Assembly: GCA_026545765.1 (NCBI GenBank)
Contig: CM048844.1
Coordinates: 60,511,545 to 60,575,544, forward strand
DNA length: 64,000 bases
DNA from: Plantago major
Lineage: Eukaryota; Streptophyta; Magnoliopsida; Lamiales; Plantaginaceae
Direction: 5' to 3'
Shown in pieces: positions 24,541 through 35,107 of the stretch. How positions within the stretch are numbered: position 1 is the first letter of the stretch; every line of letters starts with the position of its first letter. A model generated the notes under the pieces. That model made no database searches. It was not told where the DNA came from and was given only the letters and a program-made list of their open reading frames with translations. Made by a program: the position numbers and the translations under genes.

Positions 24541-26215
24541 GCTCAGAAAAAGGTTTGACAACTTTTGGGGTATCAGTGTTAGCAGTGCATTTCATGTTGC
24601 CCCCAAGTTCATCATAACTACTGGTGTACCCTAAACCAGTGGTCCTATCATTGTTTACATCAAGCATATCATTAAGTCTAGAAGTAGAAGAGTTCCATTT
24701 TGCAATTACCTTCTTTTCATTTTCTAGTTCAGAGATTACTTTGAACAGTTCAGTGTTCTTCTTTGTTAATTCAGCTTCTAGTTTGACAATGGTGTCTTTC
24801 AGATTGTAGTTCTCCTTCTCAGTTTTCTTGAGGAGTTTCCTGAGAGTCTTCCATTCACTGAAGAGTTTCTCATACATCTGTTGCAGATCCTTCACCATTT
24901 GATCTGCATTAACTTCCTCTTCTGAAGGACTGTCTATATCAAAATCCACAGAACCATGTAGACATAAAACATCAGAGATTCCTGACTTCTCAGGTTTGGT
25001 TAGTGCCAAAATTTCACAGTTCTCAGAGTCATCATAGTCAAAGAAGATTTCTATTCCTGATGTTGTCTCGACATTGTTGTCCCAACATTGGTCATCAACA
25101 TTGTAAGTGGATGAGCGGAGAGCTCTGGCATTGGTAGTTGAATCAACTTCTTTTTCTTCATCTTCCTGTTCTTCATCTGAGTCATCACTGAGACAAGCAA
25201 GAAGATTCTTTTTCTCTTTTCTGAGATTTTTAGCACATTCATTTTGATAATGACCCCACCCTTGGCATTCAAAACATCTAATCTTACTAAGAGGAGTGCG
25301 ATCGAAATCAGATTCAGAGCTAGTTTTGGAAGCAGAACCAGTTTTGAAAGTATTGGTTTTCTTTTTAAAAGTTTTAGTTCCACTTGAGGATCCTTGACCA
25401 GAGTTTTTCCTGAATCTAAGTTTGTTGAACTTCCTCACAAGATTGTTGAAAGCTTCCTCAGTCATATTGTCAGACTCATCACTACTACTATCAGGCTTTG
25501 AAGATTTAGCTTTAGAAACAGAGTGAAGGGAGATACTATGAGTTTTCATACCTTGTCTCTCATTTTCATTTAGTTCAAAGTTTTTCAAATTGTTCAACAG
25601 GGTATGAAAATCCATAGTTGCCAAGTTATGAGTGTCTTCCAAAATAGTGACTTTGGTATTAAATCTTGAGGAAAGAGATCGAACAGCTTTGGAAACAAGT
25701 TGCCTATTAGAAATAGCTTCTCCCAGTCTTTGGACTTCATTTGAGAGAGTCAAAAGTTTTTCGAAATAGGAGTCAATGGTTTCTTCCTCCGCCATTCTTA
25801 GATTTTCAAATTGAGACCAAAGCATTCTAAGTTTTGTTTGTTTGACACTAGCATCCCCTTCACAATGACTCTGAAGTAATTCCCAAGCTTGTTTTGCAGT
25901 AGTGCAGTTTTGAATGATTTTAAACATATGAGAATCTACTTGACCAAAGATAGCATTTAATGCTTTTTCATTATAAGAGCTAAGAAGTATGTCACCTGCA
26001 GAGAAGCGTTCTTCAGGGATGGGGACAATGTCACCATCAGCATCAGGTCCTTCAGTTGGCCAGGTGTATCCTTCCAGAATGGATCTCCAAGAACGGCCAT
26101 CAAGGGACTTGATGTATGTCCTCATCCGGATTTGCCAGTAATGGTAGTTGGACCCATCAAGCACAAGAGGTCTATTGTAGTTTGCATCCATTGTAGTAGT
26201 ACCAAATCCAGACAC
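24485..26215 (-). CDS. gag of C2
   Basis: This is an open frame of 576 codons. An N-terminal Copia gag domain begins near residue 14 (RPLVLDGSNYHYWQIRMRTY). A UBN2-type region covers about residues 80-230. A zinc knuckle CFECQGWGHYQNEC lies at residues 314-327. A Lys/Glu-rich coiled-coil stretch covers about residues 430-520. Gag coats the genomic RNA and forms the particle. The start is the Met closest to the primer-binding site, about 20 nt downstream of it. Confidence 0.88.
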   Translation of the reverse strand: MSGFGTTTMDANYNRPLVLDGSNYHYWQIRMRTYIKSLDGRSWRSILEGYTWPTEGPDADGDIVPIPEERFSAGDILLSSYNEKALNAIFGQVDSHMFKIIQNCTTAKQAWELLQSHCEGDASVKQTKLRMLWSQFENLRMAEEETIDSYFEKLLTLSNEVQRLGEAISNRQLVSKAVRSLSSRFNTKVTILEDTHNLATMDFHTLLNNLKNFELNENERQGMKTHSISLHSVSKAKSSKPDSSSDESDNMTEEAFNNLVRKFNKLRFRKNSGQGSSSGTKTFKKKTNTFKTGSASKTSSESDFDRTPLSKIRCFECQGWGHYQNECAKNLRKEKKNLLACLSDDSDEEQEDEEKEVDSTTNARALRSSTYNVDDQCWDNNVETTSGIEIFFDYDDSENCEILALTKPEKSGISDVLCLHGSVDFDIDSPSEEEVNADQMVKDLQQMYEKLFSEWKTLRKLLKKTEKENYNLKDTIVKLEAELTKKNTELFKVISELENEKKVIAKWNSSTSRLNDMLDVNNDRTTGLGYTSSYDELGGNMKCTANTDTPKVVKPFSELIKGPTFVKEKALFVHLS

Positions 26216-26232
26216 CTGTAGTTAGGTGGCTA

Positions 26233-26244
26233 GCTCTGATGCCA
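26233..26244 (-). promoter_or_regulatory. Primer-binding site of C2
   Basis: The minus strand reads TGGCATCAGAGC two bases inside the 5' LTR. This is one base away from TGGTATCAGAGC, which pairs with initiator methionine tRNA and is the usual Copia primer site in plants. Confidence 0.85.
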
Positions 26245-26246
26245 CT

Positions 26247-27083
26247 TGTTAGAACTTATGATCCCGGATTGGTACTTGGAACTAGATCAACAGACAATGT
26301 TGCCAACAATGTTGTTCAACAATGTCTACAAGAACCGATAGCGGATGAATAATAATATTAAAACTTATTACCAAGCCAATATATAGAAATATATATCGCA
26401 ACGCCTTTAGGCAAAATATCTTGACCGTGAAAAGTAGATCTAATCAACTAGGTTTAATACAATCACAAACGATTGATTAAACAACCAAAACTAGCCCTAG
26501 AAGAACCAACAGTAAAAGCTATTCTAGGTCGATGTTTGAAAGAGTTATTCCAACAATGAATACTCTTAGACAAACTCTAAAGCTAGCAGAAAACAAGAAG
26601 CCTAAACTCTTTAAATCTTAATTGATCTTTTCAAAAAGCTCAACCTTGCTTTGCTGAATCCTTGCATATATATACTTGAGATGTCGACCTCTTCCATCTA
26701 TGTCGAAAGGCAATAGGATCTCAGCAAAGGCAATTTTCCTTTTACTTGTTTTCTTCAATATGCACATAGAAGGAAATTTCCAAATATCGATTCTTCATAA
26801 AATATATTCCTTCTTGCTTTCACCACAATCTGTTCTTTTTCCTTAAATCATTTCTTGTTCGATTTGTCAATACTTCCAGTCCAAGTTTCCTGTCCAATGT
26901 GCTTTGTCTTCGATGTCTACTGCAATGCTATATCTTCAATGTTATGTCAGCATTGAATTCTATCCTGTCACAATTTATACAACATTGATAATCCTGCAGC
27001 TTCACAAACAACAACAAACACAAACTTGGAACTGATTATTGAAAGACAAGATTATCAAAATATAAGTGGATACTGCACTTTCA
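26247..27083 (-). repeat. 5' LTR of C2
   Basis: 837 bp with the same ends as 16487-17328. On the right it is followed by ACTTG, the partner of ACTTC at 16482-16486. Confidence 0.93.
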
Positions 27084-27088
27084 ACTTG

Positions 27089-27237
27089 ATCAGAGACCAT
27101 GTTGAAAAGGGCAATATAGAGATACTCAAGATTGGCACTGAAGACCAACTTGCAGATATCTTCACTAAGCCACTACAAGAAAGTAGATTCTTAGCCTTAA
27201 GACATAGTCTTGGACTAATGGAACTACCAATGAACTG
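27089..27237 (+). pseudogene. End of Copia RNase H of C1
   Basis: The frame encodes the RNase H tail with QLADIFTKPLQESRF and ends LGLMELPMN. It continues the part at 16250-16486, from which it is separated by the C2 insertion. Confidence 0.85.
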
Positions 27238-27245
27238 AAAGAGAA

Positions 27246-27370
27246 GAGGTATCTGGAACGGGCAACCAGAGAAGAGATATCTGGAACGGGTATCCAGAAA
27301 AGAGAAAAGAGAAATCTGGAACGGGTATCCAGAAAAGAGAAAAGAGAAATCTGGAACGGGTATCCAGAAG
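27246..27370 (+). repeat. Tandem repeat block after pol in C1
   Basis: Four units centred on ATCTGGAACGGGTATCCAG are present. The last units are separated by 35 bp through an AAAAGAGAAAAGAGAAA spacer. Copy C0 has three units at 1675-1768. Confidence 0.8.
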
Positions 27371-28071
27371 TCAAAAAGGCTAAAGAGCAAAAAGATAGCT
27401 TAAGATCTCTGAGACGGGAACTCAGATATCTGAATCACTCGATAAACGGGGAACACAAAAGAGAATAGTATAACTATCTGCAGTCAACTACTCTCTTGAA
27501 ACTCGCATTATTTCTATCTTGATGAAAAACTTGGAAAAATCCTAAGTATAAGACAAATTCAGATGCGAACAGTGTCCTTGGTCATACAGAATTGTGATTC
27601 AGATAGCAAGTCGCCAAAACTCATTAAATGGGCACAATTACACTTGCTGATTGTGAACATTGCTGAAAAAGCAATGGTGACCCTCGATGAAGTTAAGCGA
27701 TTGATCTGTACGGTGGAAATTAATTCACAGTAAATAGTGGACTGTTGAAATTCAGACATGGCCCACTAAGCATTTAATGCCGAACTAGCTTTTGCTCACG
27801 CCTGTTTGCAAATCACAGATACGTACACACAAAATCGATTTGTATGTATTTGTCTGTTGGGATTCAACTGCTATATATATAGGATTTTGGCAAATGAAAT
27901 CACTTTTGCCTAATCCGAAATTTCATCTTGCACAAAAATAGCAAATCCTTCTCTTGATTCTCTACAAACCCTCTACAATCTCTGCAAATCAAGATTAAGT
28001 TTTTCTGTAAAGAATTACTGAATCAAATCTCTTTCAAACACCAATTTCAAATCCCTACACTATATAAAGAG

Positions 28072-31000
28072 ATGGCCTCCAAGAACACTTCAACACAGAA
28101 ATCCCAATCCTCCACTGGTACTTCTGAAAAGCAAGCACCAGGGTTGGTTATTGTAAACAATCGACTGGTAGGAGTTTTTAATCCTGACCATTGGACTTCA
28201 AGTCACAGAATGATTTGGGGTGGTGCCATGGTTGAGGAATACCTCACTGCTGCAATAGAGAACCAAACTGATAGAAAATTGATTCTTGACATGCTTGAAA
28301 AGGCACAAATCAAGGGTTTTCGATCTGCTCGCCCAAGTGGAATTTCATCACTCGATGTGTTGGAATTTTACAACAACTGTGATTATTTCTGTGTATCAAG
28401 GCACTGAAATAGTGTCTATCAAAACCTCAGTCCAAGGAAAGGAAATCCTTCTGGACTTAACAACCTTCTGTAAGTTGTTTGAGGTTCAAAATCTTGGAAA
28501 GGATTTTGAAATAAACACCAAGGATGAGGAACTCCTTGAAGGTGTTAAAGAACTTTATGATGGCGTGTGATCTTGAAAATCGATACACCCACCGAGTTCA
28601 AGCTTGTCGACATCCGAACCGGACATCTGTTGGTTCACCGGGATGTCTTGGCTTGCATTCTTCATGATGCTTTGATGGTTTACAAGGAGGTCTTGACCGG
28701 ATAAGCCAAGAACGATGGATCATGATGTTCTTGCTGAATCAACAAGACAAAAGGTGGAAAACCCTTTAATCGGGGAAAGTACGCCTTCATGAAATTCGTG
28801 AAGAAGATTCAAGCTTCGATCCTAAGATTGTCAAAGGACTAGTGAGCCAAAGGCCATGAGGTTATGGTCAAGATATGCTACTTCTTTGGAAAAGCTTGGC
28901 ATTGAGCTCGAGAGACGGCAAATAGCCAAAAGAATTTACTCTACAAATATGAGTATACAAATCGATGAAAAGGTTACCGGGTCTCGTAAAGGTCCTAAGA
29001 AGCGAAAGTCCGAAAAGATATTCAAGAAAAGGTTATACCAAGAAGCCAGACGTTCAAGAAAGAAGTCTCGTCAAATCGGATGACACACCCAAAGAGGTTG
29101 TCAATTCTCGGATATCTGCGGGCATTAGATGAACTGATAATGGCAGATGAACTCATCAATGCTGCAAAAGAGTTATCAACTACTGAACAAGTAGACTCAG
29201 CAAGAGAAAGTGCTTTCAGAAATGTTGCGACTAATGCAGAAAGCCTTGCTGATGAACTCATAAATGCTGCCAAGAGTGGTGAAAAGCACCAAGCCCCATC
29301 TGCAGAAACCGCAGGAATAATGGACCAATCAGTTCCCAATGCTGATGAGAGCTCTGATGATCAAGATGATGAACTAGTCATCTCTCAAGTCCTAGAAAGA
29401 ACAAAGAGGGCTAAGGTTACTGAAAAAGTAACTGGTGATAAGGTATCTGAAAAAGAACTCGCACTACAAAGTTCTCGAGACTATAGCAAAGGTTGTTGGT
29501 GCAAACACATCATCAGGGAATGCTTCTCTTGAACAACTTCACAAAGCCCTGATGAGTGGTATTTTAGTGCTGGCAGATGCTGATGGAAATGCCACATCTA
29601 AAAATCTGGAAGAACATTCTACTGATCAATCTTCTGCTTCCAGACAACCACAACAACCACAACAGCCACAAGTGGTTGATTAAATGGTAAATGAACTCCA
29701 TTTCAAATTACCAGCAATACAGTATGCTGAAGAAAGTCCTGCAAATGAGCAGGTTCCCCAACTCACTGAGAGGGATCAAACTGAGACATCTACTCAGAAT
29801 GATCAACCAGGGGAGGCAACTGAGTTGCATACTGTGAAAGGTGTGAAGTAGTAAACTTCAAACAAAGAAACTGCACTAGGACAAGACGACCAATGTATAG
29901 AAAGGTCACAAGTTCCAGAGACCAATCAGCCTGAAACTGCTCAGGTAAATGACTGGTTTAACTCTTACCTTGTGAAAAATTTTATACTTATAAATCTTGT
30001 TACCTCATAAGAATTTCTTTGTTACAGGCTGAGTTAGAAACGCAGAAACAAGAGGAAGCTGAGAAGCTTGCCTCAACTACTGAAAAAGAGGTCCCTTCAA
30101 CCTCAACTCTTGAGAAATCTGAGCCTGTGCCACAGGTAAATGATTCTTAAAGAGAACTAATTTTTCAGTAAAAATGTTTACGTGCTTATTCTTGATTAAA
30201 TGTTTCTAACAGGCTCCAACTGAGATGGAAGAAGATAAGGCAGAAATGCCAGCGACAAATCCAGAGACCAACAAGGTTTCTGAGGAATACATCACTGAGC
30301 CTTCAAACATGAAGGTATACGACAATCAAGTGACAAGTATTCTTCATCTTGGGTTATCCCTTATCTCTTCTAATATTCAATACTTTCTACTTACAGGCTA
30401 TTTCAGAAGTAGAAATGAAAGGGGATAAAGTTGCGACTTCCCCTGCATCAATGGAAATTGATGAAGCCCCCAAGGCAGCATCACTCGAAAGAACACCAGA
30501 AACTGCACAAGTTTCTGAGAAAAATGAATCTGAGCTTCCTTTTGAGGAAGTAAGTAGCTCAAATCATAATTCATTAAAAGCATATTTATGCATAGATTCT
30601 TTCAAACTATTTCCTAAGTATTGTATTTCTCTCAGGTTCAAGAAAGAAAGGTTGATGAGGACCAGACTTCCAAGTCTCAACCTCACAACAAGATATCTGA
30701 GACACCAATTGTCTCAGTAGAACAAGTATCTGAGCCTGATGTTCATACTCAGGTAACTCAGAAACTAAACTACACTTTTACTCAGATATCTACAAAAGTT
30801 TTGAAACTCACTCAAAACTCTTTCTTTTAGGCTCAAACAGATGCAAAGCAGGTTCCCATTAAAGAAACAAGGGACCTACTTCACTTCTTCAAAGCTCACA
30901 CCCTGCCAAAGCATATTCAATGCTTCAAGAAATGGCAGAAGTTAAGGTGCTCTGATCTCTCTGAAATATTGAGAATCACGATCAACCAACCCGAAGCACG

Positions 31001-33620
31001 AACGAGCTCTTGACGAAACATATGTCCAAGCAATGTTCCCTAGAACAATATACGATTGACTCTACTACATAAGGACTTTTCGGAGAAGTGGCGATAGTTT
31101 GATACATGCCTTTGAGCAGCGGATGGTCGACAAGATTACGATGGCATTCAAGCCGCCCCGCCTGCATCTGCAGTTTATACCTTCTGAACAAGAAGAAGTT
31201 AATGGGCAGAAGATCACTATCCCGGAAGTGATCAATCTTGTATCTGAAGATGATGAGGAGGAAGAAATGAATGAAAATTACTTTGATGAACCTCCCACTG
31301 ATCATCACCAAAAGGATGATAATGACAAAAAGGATGATGATGATGCCCCTGCACCAGGGACCGGAGGAATTTCACAGAGAAACAATGCCTCAGCTGCTGA
31401 AAAGCAAACTGAGAAGACTTCACAGAAATCTCTGTCTTCATCACCTCAGAAATCTACTCATCCATCTTCTAACCAACACGCAGTTACCATTGAACAAGTA
31501 GTTGAGCTTTCTGAAGAAACAAATCAGAAAATACTAAACACTCAAACCAGATCTGCTCAACTCAGACAACTGTTGGAAGAAGAACAACAGCTCCATCTTC
31601 AACTGGAAGACCAAATAGCTAAATCCAGAGATAAGATTGATCAACTACAAGATCTATACTTAGAAGAAAAGATTGCTTACTCTGAAGTTAAAGAGCTACA
31701 GGATGCTGTGCAAGAGATCACTAAAGAACTCGATACTGAAGAAGTATCTGAAGTCAAGCATGATGCTAAGGCTGCATCATCTTCGAAAGAAGTACCATCC
31801 TCCTCCCAGAATGGAAAGAAACCAATCTCTGAGATGGTGCTGGACTCGATACAATCGATGAAAATGTCCAAGAGGATGAAGATCACTGGGCTGATCACTC
31901 AGATGATGAAGAAGACAAGACTTTGGCAGAACACCGCAATGAACATTTAGCGGTTTCTCACTTGAAAAGGAAGCTGATTTCTCCTACAATATTCAGCAAA
32001 CTGCCAAACGTCCACTCCCATGAATACATGAACAGTCGAAATCGACACAACTTAAAAGGAGATGTCTTCACGAACAAGGAAGTAATTGCCTCGTCCCTCC
32101 GAAATGAGAAAGTTCATCGAACTCATCACTCGAGAACAACTAGCATAGTCATTGCTCGTAAAGATGTGGGAATGATAAGGGATGATGCGTTTTAGTGAAA
32201 AAGCTCTTCAAGAGGCAAGTTACACCTTGGAAAAGCAGATGCCATCCTAGGCCCATCAAGAGCTCACGATAAGGACAATGGACTTATCAAGCAAAATCGA
32301 GCTCAAAGCGTAACTTGAAGTTGGTCACCGCTATAACTATTTACAAGGGCATTTTGACTCTCTCTCAGATTCCTTTATGAGACTGAGTCAGCCAACAATG
32401 ACTAAGGGGGAAAGAAAGTACAAATCTGGACCTCAAAGTCAGGGGGAATGGGAAGAAGGAGAAGCAAACAAAAAGAGATCTGGAGCTGGTGCGGCTCAGA
32501 AAGGAAGAAGAAAAACTTCCCAGCCACCACTCAGAATCAACGAACCCTCCTCAAGCCAAGCCGTTGTGCAAATAGTAGCTGCTTCCCAGAAACCCACTGA
32601 AGCAACCAAAATGGTAACAAGGGCCATGGCACAGAAACCTCCAAGGAGTACCAAGGCTCCAAGGAGAAGACAAGTTAGAGGGATTGATGAATCTTCTGAA
32701 GAAGAAGAAGAAGGTCAAATCAAGTCCCAGGGCAATGAAGAAGGCTGTAAAACTCTCACAAGATCTAGTCTTGATGATGATGAGGAAACTGATGAAGATG
32801 AAGCTCCTCTTCACAGAAAAAGGAAAATTGAAAGCCTAACTGAGCCCATAGCTGAAAAGCCACTAGCAGCTAAAACACCCTCTGGAAATACCAAGTCTAT
32901 CCAGGGTGGTGGTTCTTCAAGCAACAACCCCAAAGAAAATTCAAGACAGAGAAGGAACAGACTGAGAGCTGAGCAAAGACAAAGTCAACTTCCACTCAGG
33001 CCAGAAGAAGCCAAAATAGAGTATGTGAAGTATGACAATGATTCCTCTGTCTACAGGTGCATCAATCAAAAGAAAGGCTATTGGATTCTGGAACTTAAGC
33101 ATCTACTGGTAAATTCAAGATTTCCAGAACCAATCCATAAACAACTTATGGCATGGAGAAAGGATAAACCTATCTTGATCAACACCAATCACATCAAAGC
33201 ATGGTTGGATTTTGAAGTTGTCAAGAGAACTGAAGCCATGAAGAAGGACCTCTCTGATGATTGTCCATATGGAAAGCCAGATGATGTGCACAAAATTCTG
33301 AATATCACAGGAACAGGCACAAGACCAAGACTTGTTGTGGAACCACATGAGTCGTCTATCGGCGTAAGATCAATACAAGGGTGACATCGGATATATGAAG
33401 ATTATCTCTGAATACTTCAAGCTTTCGGATATCGAATAGAGCATGCCCGAAGTGGGGAAAGTACCTATGGGTCAAGCATTTTGTCAAGAAAAATCCTACC
33501 AAAACCTACAAAGAGGTCTGTGGATTTGCCAAAGACACAGAGATGCTCGTCAGAACTCTTCTCTATGATTATTCTGATGACATCAAAAGGTTTGGAGATA
33601 GGAAATTTGTAGACTGATCC
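28072..33620 (+). pseudogene. Post-pol ORF region of C1
   Basis: It opens at ATGGCCTCCAAGAACACTTC (28072), a start also present at 2468 in copy C0. The N-terminal part includes PGLVIVNNRLVGVFNPDHW. The middle is rich in Glu, Ser, Thr and Gln and includes the mini-exon array (29945-30830). A coiled-coil-like stretch lies near 31490-31750. The C-terminal part is basic and acidic by turns and ends with a folded-looking segment (YWILELKHLLVNSRF). SIRE elements carry such an ORF after pol, sometimes called env-like; no membrane segment was seen here. The region is broken in several places. Confidence 0.65.
29945..30830 (+). other. Array of phase-0 mini-exons and short introns in the C1 post-pol ORF
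   Basis: Five AT-rich segments with GT...AG ends look like introns: 29945-30027, 30136-30212, 30315-30396, 30550-30635 and 30753-30830 (77-86 nt each). The exons between them are 108, 102, 153 and 117 nt, all multiples of three. Three of these four exons, and the exon after the last intron, begin with GCT. All encode low-complexity Glu/Ser/Thr/Lys-rich peptide. The repeat distance of about 185-240 bp suggests tandem exon-intron duplication. Splicing is inferred from sequence alone. Confidence 0.65.
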
Positions 33621-33988
33621 ATAGAAATACTGTTGAAGACTTGAAGATTGAAGACTTGAAGACTAGTCTATTAGGATGTTTACTTGGAGCTTGGTTACTC
33701 CTGTTGTCCTAATTTACTATGTAGTTTTTGTATTTTTGCTAACTGAGCTTAATTGTATCATGTATTGAAGTTATCTGTAATCTTTATTTGTAACTTATCT
33801 GAAGAACTTACTCTCAGATAGTATTCTATAAAAGATAACTTGTCAGCAAAGATCACACCTTGTGATTTGGTTGATGTTTACTTTCTGCACTTAATTATAT
33901 GAATTGAAAGATCATAAGAAATGATTAAGTGGTGGATTGTTTCCTCATCCAGATTTGTAATAGGGAAGATAGTCATCGTTGACTAATC

Positions 33989-34003
33989 AAAAAGGGGGAA
34001 ATT
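33989..34003 (+). promoter_or_regulatory. Polypurine tract of C1
   Basis: AAAAAGGGGGAAATT lies directly before the LTR start TGTTGGG. It is the usual plus-strand primer of SIRE-type Copia elements. Confidence 0.85.
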
Positions 34004-35107
34004 TGTTGGGAAATTTCTTGTGCACGGACAGAGATGTCTGAATAAAAGCAACGGCAGCTTCTGAGAAGAAGAAAAAACCTGCTACAGTACTATACACAGA
34101 TATCGATAGTTTGAATTTGAGCCTAACGGATACTATTCAAACGGCACTCAAATTTATCTATAAATATCAACACTTAGACTGATTGAGAAGACACCTTAGA
34201 CACACCTTGAACTGCATACAAGCTGCCGAACGTCTTACTCTCTCAAAGCAACTTACTTACTCACAAAGCTTTCTGTTGCGACCAAAGCTTTTGATCTTGA
34301 GTAACACTGAAGTTCTAAGTGTCCTGATCCTAAACAAGCAAAGCTATCTGTGAAGGAGTTGAATCAAAAGATCAACTATAAAGATTCATTCTCTTGAGCA
34401 GATATCATAAGACTTAGGTCATAAAATCGAACAAGATACCATCTGCCGCAAAGTGTATTAAGTACCTTGATTCACGAGCTCTCGAATAACGAAAAGTTAT
34501 TAAGAAGCTCATCGACAACTCAAACCAAAACCAACACCATAAGCGTGGAGTGCAGAAGTACTTAGTTTGAAAAATCGGGAATAACTCCAAGGTTAGGAGT
34601 ATAGGAAGTACTTGATTTGGGAAACTAAGGAATAATTCAACGTTATTGAGTATAGGAAGTACTTAGCTTGGGAAGCTAGGAATAACTCAAAGGTTTACGA
34701 TGCAGGAAGTACTTGGCTGTGAAAGCCGGGGAACAACTCAGGGGGAACATTTGGTTGGGAACCAATTGTTAAGAATCTTAGAATAGGATTATTGTAAGGA
34801 GAACTCAATTATCTGTTCTAGTGAATTCTAGGTCTCTGACAGACCGAAGTGGAATAGTTGGAGGATTACGCCACCTCCAGATACCACTATACTTCTGTTA
34901 TTTACCTTTACGTATTTACATTTCAGCAACACACACACATATTAACTGTTTCTGCACTTATCTTTATTAAGTCTTCCGCACTCTGATTCTAAGTATCAGA
35001 TATCTATTCAGATATCTGAGAAATAGTTGTTATCGACAAAAGTTTTTTTAAAAGACTATTCACCCCCCCCCCCCTAGTCTTTTACTTTGCCGTTATCTGG
35101 ACCAACA
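34004..35107 (+). repeat. 3' LTR of C1
   Basis: 1104 bp from TGTTGGGAAATTTC to CTGGACCAACA. It contains the AGGAAGTACTT repeats and the C-rich tract seen in the LTRs ending at 3016 and 7005. Sequence of a LINE begins immediately after it. Confidence 0.9.

Larger units (their letters stand above)
16487..27083 (-). mobile_element. Ty1/Copia retrotransposon, SIRE lineage (copy C2), full length but broken
   Basis: Both LTRs, primer site, gag, protease, integrase, RT, RNase H, a post-pol ORF and the polypurine tract are present in Copia order on the minus strand. The two LTRs differ at roughly 20-25 positions in about 840 bp by eye (about 3%). With a grass-type rate of 1.3e-8 per site per year this is of the order of one million years; the rate is an assumption. 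Coding regions have about eight visible breaks. It is a different SIRE family from C1, since its LTRs are unrelated at the ends. Confidence 0.93.
16242..35107 (+). mobile_element. Ty1/Copia retrotransposon, SIRE lineage (copy C1), broken, split by C2
   Basis: C1 occupies about 16242-16486 and 27084-35107. Between these lies the later insertion C2 in the opposite orientation, flanked by ACTTC on the left and ACTTG on the right (a 5-bp duplication with one difference). What remains is part of RNase H, the post-pol tandem repeats, a long post-pol ORF region, the polypurine tract and a 3' LTR. The 5' LTR, gag and most of pol are absent at the junction with Gypsy A. The element is broken, with many breaks. 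Confidence 0.88.
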
